Shown piece by piece: positions 49,860-59,288 of a stretch of 64,000 nucleotides of DNA; position 1 is the first letter of the stretch; each line of letters opens with the position of its first letter. The stretch spans positions 124,001-188,000 of the forward strand of contig OZ025677.1 in assembly GCA_964019335.1 (NCBI GenBank). Reading direction: 5' to 3'. Origin of the DNA: Diplonema japonicum (Eukaryota > Euglenozoa > Diplonemea > Diplonemida > Diplonemidae). The notes under the pieces are model-generated. The model had not been told where the DNA came from and did no database searches. It saw only the letters and a list, made by a program, of their open reading frames with translations. Made by a program: the position numbers and the translations under genes.

Positions 49860-51654
49860 TTTTCTTTTTCTTTTTTTTTTTTTTACCTGTCCTGAGGATG
49901 AAAGAATGAAGTCACGACTCGAAACAAACAGTAATACAAAGGAAAAAGAAGCGAGGGGGGGGGATGTTGGCTGCTGCATAAAGAAGCGTTTGTAAGAGCA
50001 AACCCAACCCTCGCAGGGTGCCTATGTAGATACAGGTGCCTCGTTCGTTCAAAAGAACAAAAACCGGGGGACGCCATCATGGCGTGCGCAGGCCAAAGGC
50101 AGTAGCATCCTAAAGGGCCACAGGTAACTGACCAATAGGAGGCAGTGGGGGGTGGAGGAAAATGTTGATGAAGATAGAGGTGAATCAATGTTTGAGACTC
50201 ACATGACAGTGCCTGGACTCTCATGAATGGAAAAGAGGAAAGGTAGGGAAGTGTTGTCGAAAGGTTGTTTCGGCGCCATAAAGAAGGGGAAAAAGGGGTC
50301 TTTGAACCTGCAGTAGTCTTCATCTTGTGTTTGACCCAGCCTTGGGGTGAACAGTATTGTTTTTTTTTTTTTTTTGTTTTCAAATTTCTAAATAACTACG
50401 TGCTTGAAAGTACGAAACACAAAAGGTGACACCTCTTTCCCAGCATAACGGGGACTCCTTCGCCACGCTCATATCGATCACGGGGACAGGTGCCGTGGGT
50501 GCACAAGAAGGCAAAAAGTGTCCTCAGGCCCGTCTTGTTGGGGGCATGTTAGAAGTAGGAAGGTGTATCTGGAAATCTTGAGGTGGATTTTTTTAAGGTG
50601 GTAAAAAGAGGGAAAATATTTTCGCTCTGCAGTTTGCATAGTACACGCACTCACAAACGACACGTCGGAGGAGGGAGGAAGACATAGCATTTTACGGCTT
50701 TTTTTCAGCTCAGATATTACACCTGAAATTACAAAATTACTTCACGTTCTCGGGGCTCATTACTTCACTCTAAATCTCATTACTTCACGGTGAAGCAATA
50801 GCCTATTTTCCGTGCCAACTTTTTCCTCTCAATTTGCCAATTTAATTTCGGAGTACGGTCTCTAAAAACATCTGAAAATTTGATTTGGCTTGCCTAGGGT
50901 ACAAAGACACCGTCCGTGTCCAGGTGAGGAAACGTCTTGGCAGCTTGACGCTGCGGCAAGAAAAAAAAAGGGGGGGGGGTTTCAACAGATTTCTCGAATT
51001 GAGACAAAGTTTCCCTGTTCAGTGCCACGTGCTACCTTTGGAGAAAACAATTAAACATATATGAGTTCGAGAGGCGCCCCTTGTTTGATTAAACAAAACG
51101 ACGCGAATAGAGAGGCTCTTTTTTTTTCTTTTTTTTTTCCTTCTTTTTCTCCTCATGTGGGAGTTTACTGCTTCTATAAAATAAAAAAATAAAAAGAATT
51201 CAAATTAACATGCTCCCTGAGACGAAAGCCGCAAGGGGGTATGGTCAGTACTAGGTATCTCTCAGTTTCGGACATATCTCGCGACTCCTACAGGTGCTGT
51301 CGGCACCCTTCAATGGATCCTACTAGCGTCCCAGCAGGTTGGAGAGTACTCTTCCCAACCGAAAAAAGAAAAACTGGTGGGGTTACAGCGAGGAGTGTAT
51401 GACTCTCCCAGAGAATTGTTAACCAAACAAAAAACAAAAAAACAAAAAAGAGGAAAGCTTTGGAGTACAGTTAAGTCTTCATGGTTCCAGTTTACGTATT
51501 ATCAAAACAAAAACAAATCAGAAGGAGGAAGCTTGTTTCAAAGGCATGAGTGGGTGGCAGCACGGTCCCCAGCATTGCCTCTATTTTATCTTCACATTCC
51601 AGGAATTCAATCCCAGAAGAGTCCCCTCCATCTTCTCCCTCTTTGATAAACACT
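49860..51654. other. Intergenic spacer of the SGNH array (copies 3-4)
   Basis: A relatively low-homopolymer stretch from 49990 to 51360 with no convincing frame. 51058-51092 resembles the spacer near 46861-46902 (atatatgagtt ... gcgccccttgttt). 51537-51654 is the 3' flank of copy 4 shared with copy 3. No RNA gene was recognised. Confidence 0.55.
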
Positions 51655-52825
51655 TTATTCATATTTGTCGCCCATCTCTTCCTGGATGACGGGCAACTCC
51701 CCCATGGTGGGTGCCTTCGTCTTCTGTGTGTAGCAGTACAAGCCAGCCGCCGCAAGGAAGAGAGTGGTGACCGCAAGCCCTGCGATCACAAGGTACTTGA
51801 CGATGTCCTCCCTGTCGTCGCTGGGCGCAGGAGTCGGCTCCAGTGTGCCGTTGCCCTGCGGTGCCGCGGTGGCTGGGGTAGTGGTGGTAGTGGTAGTGGG
51901 AACATTTGTGTCACTCGCCTTGTCAGGGAGCGGTACCGACGTGGGGACCACTGCGTCCCTTTGCGGAGAACTTGTTGGTGTCGTGGTGGGCATCGCCGTT
52001 GACCCAGGGGGCGCAGCAGTGGTGGGAACCGCTGTTGGAGAGCCCGTGACTTCCCTTGAAGGCTCGGATGTGGTTTTAGATGCAGGCTCAGTGGTGGGGC
52101 TTGCCGTAGTCGGCGCCGCCGTGTCAGCAGCACGAGGGGACCTAGTCGGAACAGCTGTGGGAGTGGTGGTGGTGGGGACACCAGTTGGCGGGGTCCCTGG
52201 TGCTCCTGTCGTCGTGGTCGTGGGGGATCCTGTTGGTGGGCTTCCAGTGGGGGATCCTGTTGGTGGGCTTCCAGTGGGGGATCCTGTAGGAGGGACTGTC
52301 GCGGGGGATGTGGTCGGAGGAGCCGTCGGCTCCATCGTGGGGCTTCTTGTCGGAACCACTGTCACAGGTGCCGTTGTAGGACTCGCTGTTGGAACTATGG
52401 TTGCAGGAGCTGTGGTCGGAGGGGAAGCGGTGGGGTTTGCTGTTGGAACCATGGTTGCAGGAGCTGTGGGTGTCGTTGTGGGACTCGCTGTTGGGACTGC
52501 TGTCGCGGGGGAAACGGTGGGGTTTGCTGTTGGCACAACTGTTGTGGGGCTTTCAGTGGGTGTGGTGGTCGCAGGCACCACCCCAGGTGAGGCTGTCGGC
52601 CCCGACGTCGACGGCACAGTCGTTGGCACTCCCGTGGGTGCTGCCGTTGCAGGAACTCCTGTCTTCGGTGATCCCGTGGGAGCCGCTGTTGGCGTTGCTG
52701 TGGGCGGTGCCAAGGTCGGGGTTGCTGTGGGCTCTGCTGTCGCTGGTGTAGGTGCTGTTGTTTGAGGGGGGTTTGTTGGTGTCGCTGTTGGGGACCCTGT
52801 TACGGAGCACGTGTCATTGTAGTAG
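51537..52825. repeat. 1.3-kb duplicated block, unit B
   Basis: Partner of 47527-48837. After base 52825 the sequence follows copy 1 (cttttgtacacctctgtcgc) instead of copy 3 (tacacaagcttcatcacctc), which marks the recombination breakpoint. Confidence 0.9.
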
Positions 52826-53847
52826 CTTTTGTACACCTCTGTCGCTCCATTCGTTGTGTCCTTCCACACAATAGTACTGTTGAAGCTCTCCACCACCCAA
52901 GCGGGGGTGCGTGTCACCTGCCCTGCCGTCACCGCAAGGCTCGATTGCGTAACAGTACAGTAACTAGACAAGACAGAGCCACGGATAACGTACCTCGCAC
53001 CAGCCTCATCCACGTAACCCCCGCTCATGCCGGGGAGGGGTGCAGGAGGGGGTGTCACTGCCTTCAAAGCCGCATCATGGAGACTCGGGAAGTAGTCAGG
53101 GTTCACAGTGACGTAGCCAGGCTTGTAAAGGGTGCTGGTGTCGGCAGGTATCCCGAACATGGTGTAGCACATGGTGAGGGCGATGAGGTAGGTTCCAAGG
53201 GGGTCGGGGTGGCTCTTGTCAGCATTGTACAGCTTGTAGAAGAGGGTGTTGGGGTCTGTCCCAGGGTCGGCGCTGCTGCTCTGGTCGTACACATGGCTGA
53301 AGGCGGTGCCCGCATGGGCAATGATGCTGTCCTCAGGTGCCATGCAGCCCTGGCGCTTCGTGATGTCCGAGTACAGCTCGTACCCATCGATGCACATGCT
53401 TTGCATGTTCTTGTAAGTGTCTCCGAACCAATCTTGTCCCTCCCTGTAGCCCCATGTCTCGTACATCACGATCTTCGCAGAGGAGGCCTTCGCCGCAGGG
53501 GAGAACAGGTCCACCATTGCCTTGTAGGCAAGCTTCTTGTTCTCCCAATTCCATGTATCGCATGCAGGGCCTGTCTGGCTTTGATCTTGCAAGATAAGGT
53601 AGTCAAAGCCCCCTGCATTCAGTCGTGTGATCACACCGTTGTCCTGCGAGGCCTGTCCCAGGGACCGCCCTCCGGCCACTTTCGACTCCACTGTGATTGT
53701 GTGTCCCATGCTGGCTGCAACCTGCCTCACAACACCTGGCATGTCACCTACATATGTGTACGAGTTCCCAATGAACAGGAGGTTCTTCCCATCTGCTCCG
53801 CACAACGCAAACAGCAGTAAGGTAAGCAGGTTCTTTAAACAGTTCAT
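51655..53847 (-). CDS. SGNH-hydrolase surface protein, copy 4 (mosaic)
   Basis: 730 residues from ATG 53847, signal peptide MNCLKNLLTLLLFALCGADG. The SGNH domain is intact, and its membrane-proximal module (ARYVIRGSVLSSYCTVTQSS) is the copy-1 variant. From base 52825 downstream it switches to the long stalk, helix and tail of copy 3, with a shortened C-terminus (MGDKYE). It is therefore a natural chimera of the two lineages in the array. Function as for the other copies: a cell-surface esterase or deacetylase candidate held on a glycosylated stalk. Confidence 0.82.
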   Translation of the reverse strand: MNCLKNLLTLLLFALCGADGKNLLFIGNSYTYVGDMPGVVRQVAASMGHTITVESKVAGGRSLGQASQDNGVITRLNAGGFDYLILQDQSQTGPACDTWNWENKKLAYKAMVDLFSPAAKASSAKIVMYETWGYREGQDWFGDTYKNMQSMCIDGYELYSDITKRQGCMAPEDSIIAHAGTAFSHVYDQSSSADPGTDPNTLFYKLYNADKSHPDPLGTYLIALTMCYTMFGIPADTSTLYKPGYVTVNPDYFPSLHDAALKAVTPPPAPLPGMSGGYVDEAGARYVIRGSVLSSYCTVTQSSLAVTAGQVTRTPAWVVESFNSTIVWKDTTNGATEVYKSYYNDTCSVTGSPTATPTNPPQTTAPTPATAEPTATPTLAPPTATPTAAPTGSPKTGVPATAAPTGVPTTVPSTSGPTASPGVVPATTTPTESPTTVVPTANPTVSPATAVPTASPTTTPTAPATMVPTANPTASPPTTAPATIVPTASPTTAPVTVVPTRSPTMEPTAPPTTSPATVPPTGSPTGSPPTGSPTGSPPTGSPTTTTTGAPGTPPTGVPTTTTPTAVPTRSPRAADTAAPTTASPTTEPASKTTSEPSREVTGSPTAVPTTAAPPGSTAMPTTTPTSSPQRDAVVPTSVPLPDKASDTNVPTTTTTTTPATAAPQGNGTLEPTPAPSDDREDIVKYLVIAGLAVTTLFLAAAGLYCYTQKTKAPTMGELPVIQEEMGDKYE

Positions 53848-54134
53848 TTCTTCTGATGTAAATTAGATAAAGCAAGCTAAGATTCGGTATAAAATGTATA
53901 CGAAAAAAGCGGTTAACGTGTGAAGCATGAACCTTCGTTGTGCGTCACCTGTCACCAAGAGAGAGTCGATGCTTGTGCGAGTTTCACAGCAAGCTAACGT
54001 TGTCAATCACCACACCCACTACTCACTATTGGTTGCCACCTTTCCAGATGGCTTTGAGCTCAACTGCGGGAAAATGTCCACAGTTTTAGAATGTGAAATA
54101 CAGCACCCAAGGTGCATAAAGATTTTTCCCAGTA

Positions 54135-55007
54135 TCACTGCATGGTGCAGCACCCGTCTTGTTTATCCTTGTTGGAGTGGGGCTGCTCAGAGACTTTAGC
54201 ATTTTTCCCATTTTTCGTCTTTTCGTCCCAGGCATCGAACTTGTTTGAGACAGGCCCCAAGAGGGCCTTCATCACCCAGTCAGCACGGTTGAATTGAGTA
54301 GCCCTGCCAGCTTTGAGGACCTGGTCCCTCTCTGAGTAGTAGTCGTCGGTCACGTCAACGGCAGCGAACTGCTTGTCGAAGGTGTCCAGCCATGACACTG
54401 CATCATCATCGTCAGTGCAGGCAAGGATCTGGAACTTGAAAGTCACTTGAGTTATTTTCTTCTTTACAATGTCAGTCACAAGGTGCACGAACCTGCCAGG
54501 TCCTCCATTGGGCACGCCATCAGTCGCTATCAGCATCAAGACAGGCTTCTCAGACGCCCCATATTCCCTCACTACCCTCTCCACTGTCTCGGTCAGCGGC
54601 GTGCCGCCCGAAGGTGGCGTTGAGAGTGCCGCAAGCAGTGTTGAGTCATCACCCGATTTGATTCCCTTCAAGGTGGGCCTGTTCAGGAAGTGCAGGTCTA
54701 TCCCATCATCGTCAAACACACATGCCAGCTCCGCAACCAGCTTCACTGTCTCACCAAGCTCCTCCCACCTTGTCCTCGATTTCTGACCCAGTTTCCTGTG
54801 ACTGGCAGGCTCACTGCTCAGTGTCATGCTCCCCGAGTCATCCAAGATGAACACAATATCATATCCCTCCAAGGCAACAAGGTCGTTGGCTTCCGCTATC
54901 GTTATCTCGTACTTGGTCAGGATACTTTGCAGGCGTTCAGTCTTGCTGAGCTCCGATGTGACGTACGGGTTGGCCATGATGCGACGCTGTGAGGGTCGGC
55001 ATTGCAT
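54135..55007 (-). CDS. VWA-domain protein with CaaX end, copy 1
   Basis: 290 residues from ATG 55007 (the longer frame starts at TTG); a start at 54977 (MANPYVTSEL) would match its paralogues better. An N-terminal helix (SELSKTERLQSILTKYEI) is followed by a von Willebrand factor A domain. The MIDAS motif is DDSGSM with the later GGTPLTET Thr and IATDG Asp, so metal-dependent ligand binding is possible. No signal peptide or membrane helix is present. The C-terminus GCCTMQ fits a CaaX box (CTMQ) with an extra Cys for palmitoylation, so the protein is probably on the cytosolic face of a membrane. First of a three-gene tandem array. Confidence 0.78.
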   Translation of the reverse strand: MQCRPSQRRIMANPYVTSELSKTERLQSILTKYEITIAEANDLVALEGYDIVFILDDSGSMTLSSEPASHRKLGQKSRTRWEELGETVKLVAELACVFDDDGIDLHFLNRPTLKGIKSGDDSTLLAALSTPPSGGTPLTETVERVVREYGASEKPVLMLIATDGVPNGGPGRFVHLVTDIVKKKITQVTFKFQILACTDDDDAVSWLDTFDKQFAAVDVTDDYYSERDQVLKAGRATQFNRADWVMKALLGPVSNKFDAWDEKTKNGKNAKVSEQPHSNKDKQDGCCTMQ

Positions 55008-55554
55008 TCTTTTTATTTGAATCCAAAAAAACAAACAAAACAAAAAAGGGAGAGAGCCAACTACTCTTTGTCAGACAAGCGATTTTTTAGCGCTTATTCC
55101 TATAAAAAGAACACACGAGTGAGAGCACAATGCAAAGAAGAAGAAAAAGGTGAAGAACTGAGTCTCCATTCTCCGAACACATCGAATCTCGCGCAGTTGC
55201 CGCCAAAAGGAGATATTCAATTTCTTTTTCTTTAGTTTCGGTCGAGTGAGGTTAAAGCACCCAAGATAAGTGCAGAATTTGACAAACTCGATCTCACATG
55301 CAAACTCTGGCTTGCTTGTTGGATAAGGAGGGGTACAGCACGAAAGAAGGGGTAAGAAATATATATATATATATATAAGGGATAAAGGAGGCACACTGGA
55401 AGAAGCACTAAACCAAACTACAAGTGATTACTTCAAAAGAAAATATGGTAAAACTAAGAGAAGAAGAGGGTTTACAAGTTTATTTATCCTTTCCAACTAT
55501 ATTGGAAAAAAGAAAAGGGGGAAAGCCTACAATGTTGAAAGAACTTCACAGCGC
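55008..55554. other. Spacer between VWA copies 1 and 2
   Basis: Contains the pyrimidine-rich leader of copy 1, a TA microsatellite at about 55359-55377 and A-rich sequence. No gene was seen. Confidence 0.6.
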
Positions 55555-56397
55555 TCAAAGCACATTACAGCACTCGTCTTGTTTCCTCTTGCGCGGCTGA
55601 GGAACAATGGCTGGGTAAGGCTCTGTCGGGCCTTCATCCCAAGCATCGAACTTGCTTGAGACAGGCCCCAAGAGGGCTTTTATCACCCAGTCAGCACGGC
55701 TGAACGTTGTACATCTTTTGCTTCGGAGGACCTGGTCCCTCTCTGAGTAGTAGTCGTCGGTCACGTCAACGGCAGCGAACTGTCTGTCGAAGGTGTCCAG
55801 CCATGACACTGCATCATCGTCAGCAGTGCAGGCAAGGATCTGGAACTTGAAAGTCACTTGAGTTATTTTCTTGTTGATGACATCAGTCACAAGGTGCGTG
55901 AACCTGCCAGGTCCCCCATTGGGCTCACCATCAGTCGCTATCAGCATCAAGACAGGCTTCTCAGACGCCCCATATTCCCTCACTACCCTCTCCACTGTCT
56001 CGGTCAGCGGCGTGCCGCCCGAAGGTGGCGTTGAGAGTGCCGCAAGCAGTGTTGCATCATCACCCGATTTGATTCCCTTCAAAGCGGGCCTATTCAGGAA
56101 GTGCAGGTCTATCCCATCATCGTCAAACACACATGCCAGCTCCGCAACCAGCTTCACTGTCTCACCAAGCTCCTCCCATCTTGTCTTCGATTTCTGACCC
56201 AGTTTCCTGCGACTGGCAGGCTCACTGCTCAGTGTCATGCTCCCCGAGTCATCCAAGATGAACACAATATCATATCCCTCCAAGGCAACAAGGTCGTTGG
56301 CTTCCGCTATCGTTATCTCGTACTTGGTCAGGATACTTTGCAGGCGTTCAGTCTTGCTGAGCTCCGATGTGACGTACGGGTTGGCTGGAACGTTCAT
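55555..56397 (-). CDS. VWA-domain protein with CaaX end, copy 2
   Basis: 280 residues from ATG 56397 (MNVPANPYVTSEL). Nearly identical to copy 1 through the VWA domain. The MIDAS DDSGS lies at 49-53, with GGTPLTET and IATDGEPNGG following. Differences gather in the last 60 residues, where a Lys/Arg-rich segment (PQPRKRKQDE) precedes CCNVL, a CaaX box ending in Leu that predicts geranylgeranylation. The polybasic stretch would reinforce membrane binding. Role unknown; VWA proteins of this cytosolic type usually act in protein complexes. Confidence 0.8.
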   Translation of the reverse strand: MNVPANPYVTSELSKTERLQSILTKYEITIAEANDLVALEGYDIVFILDDSGSMTLSSEPASRRKLGQKSKTRWEELGETVKLVAELACVFDDDGIDLHFLNRPALKGIKSGDDATLLAALSTPPSGGTPLTETVERVVREYGASEKPVLMLIATDGEPNGGPGRFTHLVTDVINKKITQVTFKFQILACTADDDAVSWLDTFDRQFAAVDVTDDYYSERDQVLRSKRCTTFSRADWVIKALLGPVSSKFDAWDEGPTEPYPAIVPQPRKRKQDECCNVL

Positions 56398-56544
56398 TTA
56401 TAATGACCTGTGGAAAGGTGACTAGGTAGGAGGTGTTGGGACTGTCTTCTATCATATACTAGCAAAAGGTCCGATCTTGCTATTTTCTACAGATGCGGCT
56501 CGGCTATCAGACACATTGGGTTAGTAGTTGCAAAATACGTTTCT

Positions 56545-56639
56545 TAGCTATCGTGATCTCGTACTTGGTTAGAATGCTTTACAAGCGCTCAGTCATGCTG
56601 AGCCCCACTGCAGTCGTACGAGTTGGCGGAATGCTTCAT
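56545..56639 (-). pseudogene. Relic of a fourth VWA gene (N-terminus only)
   Basis: About 95 bp align with the first 30 codons of the VWA genes (plus strand: gctatcgtgatctcgtactt ... ttggcggaatgcttcat, against gctatcgttatctcgtactt ... ttggctggaacgttcat). The start codon position is kept but the frame has a stop and many substitutions. The rest of the gene is gone. Confidence 0.75.
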
Positions 56640-56683
56640 CTATCTATGGGAGGTGGTCTTCTATCAAAGTGCACTGCACATGA

Positions 56684-57523
56684 TCACAGCACAATGCAGC
56701 AAGGGTCTGATTTGGTCTGATTCTTAGGCGGGGCGCGGTGCTGGTAGGGGGGCACCTTGTGAGCAGGTTCGTCTAAGTCATCGAATTTTGCGCAGATAGG
56801 CCCCAAGAGGGCCTTCATCACCCAATCTGCGCGGCTGAATTTTGAGACCTTTCCGGCTTTGAGGATCTGGTCCCTCTCTGAGTAGTAGTCGTCGGTCACG
56901 TCAACGGCAGCGAACTGCTTGTCGAAGGTGTCCAGCCATGACACGGAGGCTTCATCAGCAGTGCAGGCAAGGATCTGGAACTTGAAGGAGGGTTTCCTCA
57001 GAATAACGTCGGAGATAAGGCGCATGAATTTCACCGGACCACCGCTGGGCTCACCATCAGTCGCTATCATCAGTAGAACTGGTTTTTCAGATGACTCCAG
57101 ATCCCTCACAACCCTCTCCACTGTCTCGGTCAACGGCGTGCCGCCCCGAGGCCCCGACGAGAGTGCCGCAAGCAGTGTTGGGTCATCACCCGATTTGATT
57201 CCCTTCAAGGTGGGCCTGTTCAGGAAGTGCAGGTCTATCCCATCATCGTCAAACACACATGCCAGCTCCGCAACCAGCTTCACTGTCTCACCAAGCTCCT
57301 CCCACCTTGTCTTCGACTTCTGACCCAGTTTTCTTTGTGATACTGGCTCACTGCTCAGTGTCATGCTCCCCGAGTCATCCAAGATGAACACAATATCATA
57401 TCCCTCCAAGGCAACAAGGTCGTTGGCTTCCGCTATCGTTATCTCGTACTTGGTCAGGATACTTTGCAGGCGTTCAGTCTTGCTGAGCTCCGATGTGACG
57501 TACGGGTTGGCTGGAACGTTCAT
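56684..57523 (-). CDS. VWA-domain protein with CaaX end, copy 3
   Basis: 279 residues. I choose ATG 57523 (MNVPANPYVTSEL) because the upstream extension has no homology and begins at a TTG. The VWA domain has an intact MIDAS (DDSGSM, GGTPLTET, IATDGEPSGG) but is the most diverged copy around residues 120-200 (LSSGPRGG, LESSEKP). It ends in DPCCIVL, a CaaX box of the geranylgeranyl type. The C-terminal linker is His/Pro/Lys-rich. Same likely membrane-tethered role as its neighbours. Confidence 0.8.
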   Translation of the reverse strand: MNVPANPYVTSELSKTERLQSILTKYEITIAEANDLVALEGYDIVFILDDSGSMTLSSEPVSQRKLGQKSKTRWEELGETVKLVAELACVFDDDGIDLHFLNRPTLKGIKSGDDPTLLAALSSGPRGGTPLTETVERVVRDLESSEKPVLLMIATDGEPSGGPVKFMRLISDVILRKPSFKFQILACTADEASVSWLDTFDKQFAAVDVTDDYYSERDQILKAGKVSKFSRADWVMKALLGPICAKFDDLDEPAHKVPPYQHRAPPKNQTKSDPCCIVL

Positions 57524-57693
57524 TTCTCCCTTTTCTTTTCTTTTTTCTTCCCTTCTTTGCTCGCCTGTGCTTATGTGGTTGCCTGCAAAAAGAAAAGCGT
57601 AAAAAGGAAAACAAAGGGGGGGGCAAAAAATATAGGAACACATCCAAATACAGAATAGCATTGTAATTTATTTTCATTCCCCCCCCCCCCCTT

Positions 57694-59022
57694 TTAAGAA
57701 GCTTTTGCATCTTCTGTCCAGGTTTTCCATCGTTCCCAAAGGTCGTTCATATCCAGCTCGGGGGGCGGGGTGGAAGGCGGTGGTGGTGCGGTGCCTGGCA
57801 ACACGTCATCACCGTAAAAGAGCTGCAACACACGTTCCTTACTGAGAAGATGTTCGATGACTGCTCGCCGGTCTTCCTCTGTGATGGTGGACCCGGCTTC
57901 TGTGTAAGCTGTAATGGACTCTTTCAAATAGACTTCAAGCTCTGTTCGTTGAGACAAAGCCGCCAGATGCGCAGCGCGTACCCCTTTAACGTTGTTTCGT
58001 TCGATGTCGAGGAGGGAGTTGACCCGCTGCAGGGCCTCCTCATATCTGCCTAGCCTTAAGTGTTCGGGCGTGTTTAGGTCTGTGGCCTCCTGCAGAGAAC
58101 CAAGGAGTAAACCTTCGGCATTAGTTCTGCTGGCGCCCGCATTGTTCATCAAAGATGTTTGCATTGTAAAGATGTGGGATTCCAAGTGGGTTATTCTGTT
58201 TTTCAGTCGAAGATTTTCGTCCCGGACTTTTTTCGACTCGTCCATCAGCAGGACTTTGTCCTCTTCCTGTGCACGGTGCTCCACCAGGAGGCCTTTGTTG
58301 AGCTCGAGGAGCTTCTTTGAGGTTGTGTGTTTTGCCTCTGTTTTTATCAACTTCTTGTTGACTTCTTCTTGAAGTTTTTTGTTCTTGCTGACCCATTCGC
58401 CTGTTTTGTTCTTACCCGTTCGACGCTCGTCTTCTAAGTCCTGCGTCTTTGCGGTGATCTGTTGGACAAAGGCTTCTTCCATGACCTGTTTTTCCTCGCT
58501 GGCGTACTGCTCTGCTGCGCCACGAAGGCTTGCAATTTTGGCCTTGATCTTCTCGTTCATGGTGATGAGTGATGTAATGGTGTCTGTGCTCGTGCTGTTC
58601 AAAGCTTGTTGAAGCTGCCCGTTTAGTGAGGTTACTTCTATCTCGAATCTTCTGGAATTGACGACAGCCTTGTCTTGGATGTGTTCTGCGATTTGTGCCA
58701 GCGATTCGTTTTGTCGTCTCAGTTTTTTCTTGGCGACTTCATACTCGTAGAGCTTGTCCTGCGTTGCCTCTTGCTGCTCTCCTTTTCCCAGGCCGCCCCG
58801 CATCTTGTCTAGTACGTTCCCCAGTACCTTTCCTTTTTCTTTCTGCGGGCCCTTTCCCTTCACTTCTTTCCCCTTCCTTTCTTTTCCCTCCTGCTTCACG
58901 TCCATGCCCCCGCTGCAGCCCTCTGGGTGGTAGTCGCGCAATGCTCGCTCGAGCTTTTCTATATACTCGGACTTCTTGGCCTTTGCAGGCTGGGCAACAC
59001 CCCGTTTAAGTCGTGCTGCCAT
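57694..59022 (-). CDS. Coiled-coil protein
   Basis: 442 residues from ATG 59022 (MAARLKRGVAQPAKAKKSEY); the longer frame is translated poly-purine leader. Long heptad-rich helices cover about 90-400, with YEYEVAKKKLRRQNESLAQI, EEKQVMEEAFVQQI and KVRDENLRLKNRITHLESHI. A Lys/Gly-rich linker (KEGKERKGKEVKGKGPQ) separates the N-terminus from the coiled coil. A Pro-rich segment (about 415-425) precedes a Trp-containing end (LWERWKTWTEDA). The pattern is reminiscent of basal-body and axonemal coiled-coil proteins, but I cannot assign a family. Confidence 0.75.
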   Translation of the reverse strand: MAARLKRGVAQPAKAKKSEYIEKLERALRDYHPEGCSGGMDVKQEGKERKGKEVKGKGPQKEKGKVLGNVLDKMRGGLGKGEQQEATQDKLYEYEVAKKKLRRQNESLAQIAEHIQDKAVVNSRRFEIEVTSLNGQLQQALNSTSTDTITSLITMNEKIKAKIASLRGAAEQYASEEKQVMEEAFVQQITAKTQDLEDERRTGKNKTGEWVSKNKKLQEEVNKKLIKTEAKHTTSKKLLELNKGLLVEHRAQEEDKVLLMDESKKVRDENLRLKNRITHLESHIFTMQTSLMNNAGASRTNAEGLLLGSLQEATDLNTPEHLRLGRYEEALQRVNSLLDIERNNVKGVRAAHLAALSQRTELEVYLKESITAYTEAGSTITEEDRRAVIEHLLSKERVLQLFYGDDVLPGTAPPPPSTPPPELDMNDLWERWKTWTEDAKAS

Positions 59023-59288
59023 TTTTTTTTTTATTGTACTGGAGAGGGGAAATGGGAGTGGGGGTCGGGAAAAAAAAGGGGGGAAATACAGGTGAAAAAA
59101 GAAGGGGGGGAAAAAAGAACAGAAGGACGGGGGGGGGGGGGGGGGGATATCTAAACAAAAAGAAGGAAGAAAAACAACAACTGAAGAAAAGGCAGAAAAA
59201 GGGGGGGGGGGGGGAAGAAGAAGAAGAAGAAGAAGAAGAAAACAAACAAACAAAAAGAAGGGGGGAAAAAGAAATGTGTTTAAAAGCT

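Noticed and set aside
48774-49895. Plus-strand frames over the SGNH ectodomains (also at 37151, 40390, 52762)
   Set aside because: Antisense shadows of the GC-rich SGNH coding sequence with no recognisable domains.
49883-50383. 166-codon minus-strand frame upstream of SGNH copy 3
   Set aside because: It overlaps the poly-purine leader of copy 3, is rich in His/Pro/Ser without a domain, and has no counterpart at the other copies.
55359-55377. TATA-like promoter
   Set aside because: A TA dinucleotide microsatellite. Its position between tandem copies gives no promoter context.
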